A DNA stretch of 64,000 bases from positions 1 to 64,000 of the forward strand of contig JAFVTH010000005.1 of the NCBI GenBank assembly GCA_017503285.1, in the 5' to 3' direction. A program made the position numbers and the translations under genes. Below, one piece after another: positions 45,585-54,100 of the stretch (position 1 is its first letter; each line of letters opens with the position of its first letter). The notes under the pieces were generated by a model, which had not been told where the DNA came from, made no database searches, and saw only the letters and a list, made by a program, of their open reading frames with translations. This DNA comes from Clostridia bacterium. GTDB taxonomy: Bacteria; Bacillota; Clostridia; Oscillospirales; CAG-272.

Positions 45585-48500
45585 TTATTTACCTGAACCA
45601 GTTCCACTAATGGAAGCGAAATAGTTTTCAATGAATGCACGCTCCTCATCTGTAAGAGGTCTGTCGTACATCTTATCAAGCTCATCCTTGAATACGCCAC
45701 TGTTAATAAGCTCCTCGAGAGACATACCGCCTGAACCAGGAACAAACGGTGCATCGTCCATTTCGGTTTCGCTGCTGCCGCCGCCAGCGCTATCGCTGTT
45801 TTCTGAATCCTCGCTATCGCCTTCACCCTCAGGCTTTTGTGGGTCATTTGGCTTTTCCTGGTCTTCCGGATTTTCTTGATCAGAGCTGCTGGAACCGTTT
45901 TGGTTTTCAGAGTTTTGATCGCTTTGCTGTTGATCGTTTTGTTGCTGATCATTCTTATCAGAGTTTTGATCAGATGACTCCGGTGGCTGCTGGCCTGTGA
46001 TGCTGCCCTGTGTCTGCTCCATCTTATCTAAGATGTCGCTACCCATTTGGCTGGAGTTTTCCATCTCCTCCATCTTGTCGCCAAGTGCGCCTTGTGCCTG
46101 ATCAAGTGCGTTGTCTGCCTCGCTCTTTGCGTTTTCGTCCTTTTCGCCTTGAATCTGATCAAGCTGCTCTGATGATGAGCCCTCGTTAATTTCCTTGTCC
46201 TCTCCGTCAACCTTTCCGTCGTTGTTTAAGTCCTCCGGATTAGCTGTTTGAGAAGCATTTTCAAATGAGCCTGCAAGGTTTTCGAAGATATCCTTCAATT
46301 CCTCGTTTTCTGTGCTGTCTGCTGCATTTTGGAATGCGTCAGACATATTTCCAAGCTCTTCCTCAAGTGCGTCGCCTGTAAGGTCCTTATAGTTGTTCTT
46401 AAGGTCCTCAAACGCTTGGTCAAGCTTTTCTTGGTCGCCACTCATGATGGCATCCTTAATATTATCAACGTACTCGTTTTCCTTGTTGTTTTCTTGATTC
46501 TTTCCATCATCAAGATCTCCAACATCGTCCTTCCAAGACTGTTGATCCTTTTGAATGAGGTCATTGATCTGGTCCTTAGCCTCGCCGATTTCTGCGTTGA
46601 TGTCTTCCTTAGAAGCACCGTTTTGGAGCATATCGTCAAGCTTATTCTCAAGGTCGTCCATAACCTTATCCATTTCGTTCTTTGTGCCTTCGCTTACATC
46701 TGCCTTGTCAACGATATCCTGAACGTCGTCAAACATATCCTCAACTGCAGTTTGGTCAGAGCCTACAAGATCCTCACGGAGATCGCCAAGATCCTCGGAA
46801 ATCTCTTCCTTTGTATGAGTCTCATTGATAGAGTCCTTAATATTTTCCTCAGCCTTGTCGAAGATATCCTTCATTTCCTCGTCGGTCATACCCTCGCCAG
46901 GCTCGTTCTTGCTATTGTCTACTGCGCTTTCAAGGTCCTTAATAAGCTCATCAATAGCTTCCTTCATAGAAGAATCGGGAGCGTTGCTTATAGCGTCCTT
47001 AAGGTCCTCGATAACGTCCTCAGCCGCCTGCTGCTTATCCTCTTCTGTGATTTGACCGTCGCCGTTCATATCCTCAGGGTTTGTGATGCTTTCCTCAATC
47101 TTATCAAGAGCATCTCCGATTGGATCCTCGCTCTCGGATGGGAGCTTATCCATTTCGTCCTGAATTGCATCGCCAAGCTCGCCAAGGTTTTCTTGATTTT
47201 CCGGCTTTTGCATATTATCTGCAATCTTATCTGTTGAGTCATGCTCCTTTTGTACCTCATCCTCAAGCTTATTCTGCTCGTCTCTGATAGCATCGTTTGC
47301 ATCCTGAGCCTTATCCTCGTCAGACTTGTTTTCGTCTTGATAGATATCCTCAATCTTATCCTTAAGGTCGTCCATGGAGTCCTTAATCTCGTCCATGTCG
47401 CCGTCGTCCTTTTCGTCCTTCATCTCGGCGTCCTCAAGCTTTTCCTCGATATCCTCAAGTGTGTTATCAATATTGTTCTTATCCTCACCCTTGATTTGGT
47501 CCTTGATTTCCTCAAGCTCCTGCTTTACGTCCTCAACAACCTGGTCAAGGCTTTCGTTCTTGTCCATTGCATCCTTAAGGTCGTCCTCAGCCTGATCAAA
47601 TGCATCATCAAGAAGATCCTCATCCTCCGGGTTAGTCTTTACCTCTTCAAGATTTTCCTTGAACTTATCAAGTGCGTCAAGAACAGGTGTGCTTTCCTCC
47701 GGGTGCTTTTCCTCAAAGTTTTCTTGAATCTTGTCAAGAACCTCTGTCATAGCGTCAGCGATGATTTGCTTATCCTCCTCATCGATTTCGCCATCGTTAT
47801 TAACGTCAGAAGGATTTTCAATCTTATCCTTCATATTTTCAAGAGCCTCTTCAAGCTTTTCCTTGTCGTTCTTTTCAAGGGCATCTGCAAGGTCCTTCAT
47901 ATCCTCCAAGGACTCCTCAAGCTTATCCTTGTCAAGCTCTTGGTCGTTCTTTTCGGCCTCCTCTTCCATCTTATCAAGAACCTCCTCCATAACGGATTCG
48001 TCCTTCATGATGTCCTCAAGGTCTTCCTTCTTCTGCTCCTCTTGCTCCTTGAACTGGTCAAGCTTATCAAGAGTTTCCTCTGTAACCTCTAATTTTTCCT
48101 CCGGAGTTTCAGCCTGCTCGAACTTTTCCTCAAATTCCTTCATGATTTCTTCGAGCTTTTCCTTTTGCTCCTCGCTGAGGTTTGAGTCTTGAATGATTTC
48201 TTCAATCTTATCAAGTGTTTCCTCAAGCTTTTCCTCAAGCTCAATCTCATCCTCTGTAGGAATTGACTCGTTGTATGAGCTTACTGCGTTTGCAACGATT
48301 GAAAGCAAAAGAGAAATAACAATAATCATTGCGATTGTTGGAATAAAGGTAGCAAGTGGAAATCTGATCTTAACATCCTTTATATCAAGTCTTGCAAGAC
48401 GCTCTCTTGTGTCGTCTCTTTGCACCTTTGCAACATATGATCTGTCTGCTTGATACTCAACCATTGTTGTAACACGCTCATCAAGGCCAAGACCGTCGAT

Positions 48501-48755
48501 TCTCCGAGCAACGTCCTTCATACCTTGAGTGTAGCGTTTCTTGAATAGTACAATGCCAACAACTACTGCACACACAATACCTACGCCAATTGTGGTAAGA
48601 ACTGCACCTATGCTGTTATTTCCGATTGATGCGAAAATAATAGCGAATACGAGTGAGAGTGCTGTGCCGAAGAATAGGCCTGTAACAACTGATTTAATGA
48701 TAGACTCTATAACTAATCTCTCTTTATAGGGCTTCATCATCTCGTTCATATCCAT
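45585..48755 (-). CDS. DUF4175-like membrane protein with giant acidic coiled coil and three calcium loops
   Basis: 1056 residues. Helices at about 18-42 and 48-71, then a cytoplasmic ARRIDGLGLDERVTTMVEY segment (83-101) as in DUF4175 proteins, and a third helix (136-160). Residues 165-900 are Glu/Lys/Asp-rich coiled coil, predicted outside. Three EF-hand/dockerin-type loops of form DxNxDGx(I/V)xxxD lie at 317-328, 562-573 and 842-853, each after NP(S/E). Each is preceded by a similar helical stretch, so the coiled-coil part appears to be a triplicated module of about 245-280 residues. A Ser/Gln/Asp-rich linker and a short helical tail end the protein. First gene of the MoxR operon; consensus promoter and AAGGAGG. 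Confidence 0.85.
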   Translation of the reverse strand: MDMNEMMKPYKERLVIESIIKSVVTGLFFGTALSLVFAIIFASIGNNSIGAVLTTIGVGIVCAVVVGIVLFKKRYTQGMKDVARRIDGLGLDERVTTMVEYQADRSYVAKVQRDDTRERLARLDIKDVKIRFPLATFIPTIAMIIVISLLLSIVANAVSSYNESIPTEDEIELEEKLEETLDKIEEIIQDSNLSEEQKEKLEEIMKEFEEKFEQAETPEEKLEVTEETLDKLDQFKEQEEQKKEDLEDIMKDESVMEEVLDKMEEEAEKNDQELDKDKLEESLEDMKDLADALEKNDKEKLEEALENMKDKIENPSDVNNDGEIDEEDKQIIADAMTEVLDKIQENFEEKHPEESTPVLDALDKFKENLEEVKTNPEDEDLLDDAFDQAEDDLKDAMDKNESLDQVVEDVKQELEEIKDQIKGEDKNNIDNTLEDIEEKLEDAEMKDEKDDGDMDEIKDSMDDLKDKIEDIYQDENKSDEDKAQDANDAIRDEQNKLEDEVQKEHDSTDKIADNMQKPENQENLGELGDAIQDEMDKLPSESEDPIGDALDKIEESITNPEDMNGDGQITEEDKQQAAEDVIEDLKDAISNAPDSSMKEAIDELIKDLESAVDNSKNEPGEGMTDEEMKDIFDKAEENIKDSINETHTKEEISEDLGDLREDLVGSDQTAVEDMFDDVQDIVDKADVSEGTKNEMDKVMDDLENKLDDMLQNGASKEDINAEIGEAKDQINDLIQKDQQSWKDDVGDLDDGKNQENNKENEYVDNIKDAIMSGDQEKLDQAFEDLKNNYKDLTGDALEEELGNMSDAFQNAADSTENEELKDIFENLAGSFENASQTANPEDLNNDGKVDGEDKEINEGSSSEQLDQIQGEKDENAKSEADNALDQAQGALGDKMEEMENSSQMGSDILDKMEQTQGSITGQQPPESSDQNSDKNDQQQNDQQQSDQNSENQNGSSSSDQENPEDQEKPNDPQKPEGEGDSEDSENSDSAGGGSSETEMDDAPFVPGSGGMSLEELINSGVFKDELDKMYDRPLTDEERAFIENYFASISGTGSGK

Positions 48756-48792
48756 AAAAAAATCCTCCTTATAAGTAATTCTTTACTTTAAT

Positions 48793-48821
48793 ATTATAAC
48801 ACTTGGTTCCGATTTTTGCAA
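48793..48821 (-). promoter_or_regulatory. promoter of the MoxR/VWA operon
   Basis: Leftward TTGCAA (48821-48816), 17-bp spacer, consensus TATAAT (48798-48793) with an extended -10 TG; it drives the five-gene operon. Confidence 0.8.
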
Positions 48822-48891
48822 TAGGAACAATTTTTTAGGGCAACTTGTTTGCATTTTTCGTCTAAATGCACAATTTTTCGTTTTTTACTTC

Positions 48892-49147
48892 AAAAAAGAC
48901 ACTTGAAATTTTATCTATTTTGCCCAAGTTGTTTCAACCTTAGGTCAGCCCTGTGACACCTTAGCCAATGCTTTTTTATCAGCTACGCTGTCTCAGAGCC
49001 AACCGAAATAGACAAGTTCAAATGAGCCTTGCAGGATTGGTCCTGCGCCTAAACTATTTCGTTCTCCTTTCTTCAGGTATTCCCTTTCGGGTTTAGTATA
49101 CGGATTGGCAGGCTACATTAACAGTTTATGCTGTTCCCTCACCTGCC
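48892..49147 (-). ncRNA. candidate structured RNA of about 250 nt, family uncertain
   Basis: No gene lies between 48756 and 49425. Read leftward, an extended -10 (TGTTATACT, ending 49153) precedes GGCAGG (49147-49142), which pairs with CCTGCC (49112-49107) around an inner AACAG/CTGTT hairpin (49135-49131 with 49124-49120). Then come CCC-GAAA-GGG (49091-49082, a GNRA-type tetraloop), CTAAAC (49096-49091) with GTTTAG (49054-49049), GCAGGA/TCCTGC (49046-49031), CGAAATAG (49061-49054) with CTATTTCG (49011-49004), and CAGC/GCTG (48990-48980). The last two long pairings overlap or interleave, suggesting a pseudoknot. A weak ACTTG/CAAGT stem and six T close it at 48892. It does not fit RNase P, tmRNA, SRP or 6S RNA. 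The raiA RNA or another clostridial orphan RNA is possible. Confidence 0.55.
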
Positions 49148-49150
49148 GAG

Positions 49151-49265
49151 GGTAGTATAACATACTATTTACCAGTTTTGGGTTAAAATTCCAAAGATTC
49201 AAAAGTGGTTCAAGGTATTTTCCTTGTCTCTTCACAAACCCGTCACTTTGTGAATTTTTTATCAG
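49151..49265 (-). other. hairpins upstream of the RNA candidate
   Basis: TTCACAAA/TTTGTGAA (perfect 8-bp stem, 49254-49231) and CAAGG/CCTTG (49225-49210) lie before the presumed promoter. They may belong to a longer transcript or to a separate element; the rest of this stretch up to the capsule operon terminator shows no coding pattern. Confidence 0.4.
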
Positions 49266-49373
49266 ATTTTTTATTGATTTTCTCCACATTTTCGCCACAA
49301 TTATGAACAAATTTCAGACGAGCTTCTTACCCTGAATTTTCGAAAGTTAACAAATTGTTTACAATTTCAGAGC

Positions 49374-49411
49374 AAAAAAAAGAGGACAACGGCGCTTTTT
49401 GCCGTTGTCCT
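49374..49411 (-). terminator. terminator of the capsule operon
   Basis: Hairpin AGGACAACGGC/GCCGTTGTCCT (49383-49411) followed leftward by seven or more T residues. Confidence 0.95.
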
Positions 49412-49425
49412 TTTGATTTATGCTG

Positions 49426-50610
49426 TTAGAATTTTCTCCAAACCATTTTGTTTACAACGCCTGTGTAAGACTGAATGATTTTAACCACCTTGGTGGAAAC
49501 GTTTTCGTCTACGTAAACAGGAACAGGCATGCCGATGTCCCCGTTTTCATTCATTTCAATAGCAGTTGTAACCGCCTGTAAAAGTGATTTTTCATCTATG
49601 CCGGCAAGGATAAAGCAAGCCTTATCAAGTGCCTCCGGACGTTCTGTTGAGGTTCTTATACAAACGGCTGGAAATGGCTTGCCAACGCTTGTAAAGAAGC
49701 TGCTTTCCTCCGGTAATGTACCACTGTCTGACACAACGCAAAATGCGTTCATTTGCAGGCAGTTATAGTCGTGGAAGCCAAGTGGCTCATGCATGATAAC
49801 TCTCTTATCAAGCTTAAAGCCGGAGCTTTCAAGTCTTTTTCTTGAGCGCGGGTGGCAGGAATAAAGAATTGGCATATCGTATTTTTCCGCCAGCTTATTG
49901 ATAGCGGTAAAGAGAGATAGGAAATTTTTCTCTGTATCGATGTTTTCCTCTCTGTGAGCAGAAAGAAGCATATATTTTTTCTTTTCAAGACTTAGTCTTG
50001 AAAGAATATCGGATTTTTCCATTTCGGCAAGGTTTTGATGTAAAACCTCAGCCATTGGAGAGCCTGTAACATAGGTTCGTTCCTTTGGCAAGCCACACTC
50101 GTGTAAATAGGTCCTTGCCTGCTCTGAATACGCCATGTTTACATCAGCAATAATGTCAACTATTCTTCTGTTTGTTTCCTCCGGCAGGCACTCATCCTTG
50201 CAACGGTTTCCTGCCTCCATATGAAATATAGGAATATGTAGCCTTTTTGCGGCGATTGCACTAAGGCAGGAGTTTGTATCGCCCAAAATCAAAAGCGCAT
50301 CCGGCTTAATTTGATTCATTAGCTTATAGGAGCAGTTTATAATGTTACCAACAGTTGCGCCAAGGTCGTCGCCTACTGCATCCATATAAACCTCCGGATC
50401 TTTGAGCTTCAGATCCTTGAAGAACACACCGTTTAGGTTGTAGTCATAGTTTTGACCGGTGTGGGCAAGAATGCAGTCAAAATAAGCTCTACATTTATTA
50501 ATAACAGCAGAAAGACGGATAATTTCCGGTCTTGTTCCTACAATAATCAGTAGCTTTAGCCTGCCGTCATTTTTGAAGCTAACATTTGAATAATCTGTTT
50601 TAATTTCCAT
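49426..50610 (-). CDS. capG: UDP-sugar 2-epimerase, last step to UDP-L-FucNAc
   Basis: 394 residues from ATG 50610 (AAGGAGG, 5-nt spacer). WecB-family non-hydrolysing 2-epimerase: VGTRPEIIRLS, GDTNSCLSA, HMEAGNRCKDECLPEE, SAHREEN and SDSGTLPEESSF. On its own it would be called UDP-GlcNAc 2-epimerase, but downstream of capE and capF it most likely converts UDP-2-acetamido-2,6-dideoxy-L-talose to UDP-N-acetyl-L-fucosamine (CapG/FnlC). Last gene of the operon before the terminator. Cytoplasmic. Confidence 0.88.
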   Translation of the reverse strand: MEIKTDYSNVSFKNDGRLKLLIIVGTRPEIIRLSAVINKCRAYFDCILAHTGQNYDYNLNGVFFKDLKLKDPEVYMDAVGDDLGATVGNIINCSYKLMNQIKPDALLILGDTNSCLSAIAAKRLHIPIFHMEAGNRCKDECLPEETNRRIVDIIADVNMAYSEQARTYLHECGLPKERTYVTGSPMAEVLHQNLAEMEKSDILSRLSLEKKKYMLLSAHREENIDTEKNFLSLFTAINKLAEKYDMPILYSCHPRSRKRLESSGFKLDKRVIMHEPLGFHDYNCLQMNAFCVVSDSGTLPEESSFFTSVGKPFPAVCIRTSTERPEALDKACFILAGIDEKSLLQAVTTAIEMNENGDIGMPVPVYVDENVSTKVVKIIQSYTGVVNKMVWRKF

Positions 50611-50620
50611 CGTTTCCTCC

Positions 50621-51817
50621 TTAAACCATTTCACCAAAGGTGTCCGGCTTGTTTGGGTCAAAGCTTTCGTTTGCCCACATTACTGTTACTAAATTCTCTG
50701 TTTCAGAAAGATTGATTATATTGTGTGTGTAGCCGGGTAGCATATGCACAGCTTCAATTCTCTCGCCGCTAACCTCAAAGCGAAGAACCTCATCGCTGCC
50801 GATTTTTCTTTGCTCAATTAGTCCCTTGCCGGAAACAACAATAAAAAATTCCCACTTTGTGTTGTGCCAATGCTGACCCTTTGTAATACCCGGTTTTGAT
50901 ATATTTATCGACACTTGTCCGCACTTTTTGCTCTTTAGAAGCTCTGTGAAGCTACCTCTTTCATCCACGTTCATCTTAAGCGGAAAGGCAACCCTTTCCT
51001 TTGGCAAATAGGATAAAAATGTGGAGTAAAGCTTCTTTTCAAATGAGCCATTTGGTATTTCCGGCACAACCAAGGTTTTTGGCTGATTATTAAATTCCTC
51101 AAGCAAATCTACTATTTGTCCAAGTGTAACCCTGTGGGTAACCGGAGCATAGCAATACTTTCCCGTTTCGCTTGGCACCGGTACAAGTCCGTCATAGTCG
51201 CATCTATGGGCATTGCCCTTGAGGGCAAGCATCATTTCATCAACAAGATCGTCTATATACAAAAGCTCAAGCTCTGTGCTTCTGTCGTTTACTTGAATAG
51301 GCAAACCGTTTGCAATGTTATTACAGAAGGTTGCAACCGCAGAATTGTAGTTTGGTCTTGCCCACTTGCCAAAAAGGTTTGGAAAGCGGTAAACAAGCAC
51401 GCAAGCTCCTGTTTCCTTACCATAGTCAAAGAAAAGCTCCTCTCCTGCAAGCTTGCTCCTTCCATAATCGGAAAGTGCATATCTGCCGATTAAGCTGGCT
51501 TGAATAGATGAGGAAAGCATAACCGGACAGGTGTTGCCACACTCCCTAAGAGTGTCAAGCAGCTTGCCTGCAAAGCCAAAATTTCCCTCCATAAACTCGC
51601 TTTCGTTCTGAGGGCGGTTTACCCCGGCAAGATTGAAAACAAAGTCTGCTCTTTTGCAAAACTCCAAAAGAAGCTCGGGAGCTGTATTTACATCATATTC
51701 AAATACATTTTCTACGCAAATTTGCCTTGTTCTGTCCTTGCCGTCTCTTACGCACCTAAGCGCCTCTACAAGATTTCTGCCAACAAAGCCATTTGCCCCT
51801 GTTACAAGTATATTCAT
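50621..51817 (-). CDS. capF: bifunctional reductase/epimerase CapF
   Basis: 398 residues from ATG 51817. N-terminal SDR domain with VTGANGFVGRNL and the catalytic YGRSK (Y-x3-K), then a C-terminal cupin from about residue 275 with the metal pair in GQHWHNTKWEFF. In Staphylococcus CapF the cupin epimerises the CapE product and the SDR domain reduces it, giving UDP-2-acetamido-2,6-dideoxy-L-talose. Domain order and length fit. It lies 10 bp before capG and 41 bp after the nucleotidyltransferase-fold gene. Confidence 0.93.
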   Translation of the reverse strand: MNILVTGANGFVGRNLVEALRCVRDGKDRTRQICVENVFEYDVNTAPELLLEFCKRADFVFNLAGVNRPQNESEFMEGNFGFAGKLLDTLRECGNTCPVMLSSSIQASLIGRYALSDYGRSKLAGEELFFDYGKETGACVLVYRFPNLFGKWARPNYNSAVATFCNNIANGLPIQVNDRSTELELLYIDDLVDEMMLALKGNAHRCDYDGLVPVPSETGKYCYAPVTHRVTLGQIVDLLEEFNNQPKTLVVPEIPNGSFEKKLYSTFLSYLPKERVAFPLKMNVDERGSFTELLKSKKCGQVSINISKPGITKGQHWHNTKWEFFIVVSGKGLIEQRKIGSDEVLRFEVSGERIEAVHMLPGYTHNIINLSETENLVTVMWANESFDPNKPDTFGEMV

Positions 51818-51858
51818 CCTATATTTTCTCCATAAAATCATACACAGGGTCGTGTTTT

Positions 51859-53028
51859 TTAGTTGTTATAGGGCAATCCTACATATCTTAACTCGGCATC
51901 GTATTTTTCGATTGCCTCATCGTTTATTTGCTTAATATCATTTAAGTTTTTCTGCACATTTTTGCGTCTGAAGATAAGTGCATCAAAAAACCTCCAAATC
52001 CACATAAAGGGAAGTAAAATCGGGGCTTTTTTAAGTACAGGATATCTTCTGCACATATCAATATATTTGGGGAAAAGCGTAAACCAAAGCCTTCTGCTTT
52101 TTGCTTTTTTTGCACCCTTTCCCTTGGCAAGCTTTACGGCATTTGCCTCCAGCTTTGCCTTTTCCTTACCATAAGCGTCGGAATCGAATATTTTATAGGT
52201 TATAAATGCTGATATTTGGTCGCATTCCTTATCATAAAACCAAACTTCAATCAGCCTTTTTGTGTTTTGCCAAAACTCCAAAAGCTTCAGCTTCTCAAGC
52301 TCCTTTTCGATATAAGCAATATCAAGAGCCTTGTAAGATTCCAAATACACGTAAAAGTCGGTCATAAACTTTATGCCTATGCCACCGTCACGGAAGTGCT
52401 TGGCAAAATGAGTAAAAATGTAGATAAAGGTATCCTCATCGCTCATTTTGTATTGACTTTTTTCTACTAAAATAAGCTTCTGCCAAGGGTTTTCAAAATA
52501 CTTGTAAAGGTCCTCGGTGTATGAAGGAATCAGCCTTTTATGTAGTTCAATACACACCCCGTCCTTATCCCAGCCAATCTCATGGTCGCTTTCAAACTTA
52601 AGCGTATATCCAAGGTCTGTCAGAATAGCCGAAATCTGCTCATATTTGTCCATATTTACAAATATGTCAGCATCACTCATAAGGCGCATTTCCGGATACG
52701 GGTAAAGCTTTTTTAGGATTGTACCCTTCATTTTAAGGTGCTCTATGCCCTGCTCATCAAAGGCGTCAAAAGCCTCTTGCGCATAGCTCATTTGCTTTTC
52801 GCTAAAGGTAGTCAAATTAGCTGTTGAAAAAAGGAATTTGGTGCGATTTGGTATGGCCAAGGCGCCTATGCCCTTTGAAAGCCCATAGTAAATTATAGGG
52901 ATAATTTGCTGTCTTACGCTAAACTCATAGAGCTTATCAAAGTCAAAGCCCTCGCAAAGCTTCAGCTCGCTACCTGTAAGAGCAGTCTTTATAATAGATA
53001 TAACACCCTTTTCAAAGGTTGATAGCAT
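51859..53028 (-). CDS. nucleotidyltransferase-fold protein of capsule loci (NTP_transf_5 type)
   Basis: 389 residues. The core KMKGTILKKLYPYPEMRLMSDADIFV holds the DxD metal motif of the uncharacterised nucleotidyltransferase family found in polysaccharide loci (core given here by its last 26 residues as positions about 98-124; key residues K99, D118, D120). A basic C-terminal region (about 290-330) follows, perhaps membrane-associated. It could add a nucleotidyl or phosphoryl substituent to the glycan, or be a regulator; its role is unknown. It shares its first base with the capE stop region and separates capE from capF, which are usually adjacent. Confidence 0.75.
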   Translation of the reverse strand: MLSTFEKGVISIIKTALTGSELKLCEGFDFDKLYEFSVRQQIIPIIYYGLSKGIGALAIPNRTKFLFSTANLTTFSEKQMSYAQEAFDAFDEQGIEHLKMKGTILKKLYPYPEMRLMSDADIFVNMDKYEQISAILTDLGYTLKFESDHEIGWDKDGVCIELHKRLIPSYTEDLYKYFENPWQKLILVEKSQYKMSDEDTFIYIFTHFAKHFRDGGIGIKFMTDFYVYLESYKALDIAYIEKELEKLKLLEFWQNTKRLIEVWFYDKECDQISAFITYKIFDSDAYGKEKAKLEANAVKLAKGKGAKKAKSRRLWFTLFPKYIDMCRRYPVLKKAPILLPFMWIWRFFDALIFRRKNVQKNLNDIKQINDEAIEKYDAELRYVGLPYNN

Positions 53029-54083
53029 TATTTTTCGTCCTTTTTAAGTTCTTCTTTTATATAATCAAGGGTTAGAAGCTTTGCCTTAACCTGCTCTACT
53101 GACAAAAGCTCTGTGTTATGAGAGTTAAACTCGGTAAGCGGGTTTCTCTCCGTGTCGCCCTCCTTGAAATACTTGTCATAGTTCAAGCTGCGCTTATCGC
53201 ATGGTACACGATAGAAGTGACCCATATCAATAGCGTTTGCGCACTCCTCGTTAGTAAGCAGGGTTTCATACATTTTCTCGCCGTGGCGTATGCCGATAAC
53301 CTTAATCTCGCCCTTGCCATCCTTATCAAACAGCTCCATTACAGCCTTAGCCTGCGTTTCAATGGTGCAGGCAGGTGCTTTTTGAACGAGAATGTCTCCA
53401 CTTGTGCCGTGCTCAAAGGCGAAAAGCACAAGGTCAACCGCTTCCTCAAGTGACATAATAAAGCGTGTCATTGTGGGGTCGGTAATTGTAATTGGCTTGC
53501 CCTGTCTTAGCTGATCAATCCATAGAGGAATAACAGAGCCACGGGAGCACATAACGTTGCCGTATCTTGTACAGCAGATTTTTGTTTTTTCCGGGCTTAC
53601 TGTCCTTGACTTGGCAACAATAACCTTCTCCATCATTGCCTTAGATGTGCCCATTGCGTTAACCGGGTACGCAGCCTTATCGGTTGAGAGGCAAATTACT
53701 GTCTTTACGCCCTCGTCAATTGCGGCAGTAAGCACGTTATCTGTGCCGATAACGTTGGTTTTCACAGCCTCCATAGGGAAAAACTCACAGGAAGGAACCT
53801 GCTTAAGTGCGGCTGCGTGGAAAATATAATCAACACCGTGCATTGCGTTTTTAACGCTTGCAAGGTCACGGACGTCACCTATATAGAACTTAATCTTATC
53901 TGCCACCTCCGGCATTTTTGCCTGGAACTCGTGACGCATATCGTCCTGCTTCTTCTCATCACGAGAGAAAACACGAATCTCCCCAATATCTGTGCTTAAA
54001 AACCTGTTAAGCACCGCATTTCCGAAGGAGCCTGTGCCTCCTGTAATCATAAGGGTCTTGCCCTTGAAAATTGAATTTGACAT
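53028..54083 (-). CDS. capE: UDP-GlcNAc 4,6-dehydratase/5-epimerase
   Basis: 351 residues. SDR fold with ITGGTGSFGNAV, HAAALKQVPSCEFFP and STDKAAYPVNAMGTSK; the catalytic site uses MxxxK in place of YxxxK, as in CapE/FlaA1/PglF-group soluble dehydratases. It starts the pathway from UDP-GlcNAc to UDP-L-FucNAc. No N-terminal helices, so it is the soluble short form. First of the three cap genes, 17 bp after the flippase gene. Confidence 0.93.
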   Translation of the reverse strand: MSNSIFKGKTLMITGGTGSFGNAVLNRFLSTDIGEIRVFSRDEKKQDDMRHEFQAKMPEVADKIKFYIGDVRDLASVKNAMHGVDYIFHAAALKQVPSCEFFPMEAVKTNVIGTDNVLTAAIDEGVKTVICLSTDKAAYPVNAMGTSKAMMEKVIVAKSRTVSPEKTKICCTRYGNVMCSRGSVIPLWIDQLRQGKPITITDPTMTRFIMSLEEAVDLVLFAFEHGTSGDILVQKAPACTIETQAKAVMELFDKDGKGEIKVIGIRHGEKMYETLLTNEECANAIDMGHFYRVPCDKRSLNYDKYFKEGDTERNPLTEFNSHNTELLSVEQVKAKLLTLDYIKEELKKDEK

Positions 54084-54100
54084 ATTTTTACCTCTAATTT

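Noticed and set aside
45600..48500. Long hydrophobic frames opposite the coiled-coil gene
   Set aside because: Antisense shadows of Glu/Lys/Asp codons read as Leu/Ile/Phe/Ser; no ribosome sites and wrong strand.
48892..49147. RNase P RNA or tmRNA in the gene-free stretch
   Set aside because: Neither the conserved GAGGAAAGTCC of RNase P nor the tRNA-like ends of tmRNA are present on either strand.
49113..49310. 65-codon leftward ORF upstream of and into the RNA candidate
   Set aside because: It covers the first stem of the structured RNA, has no ribosome site and has no recognisable protein pattern.
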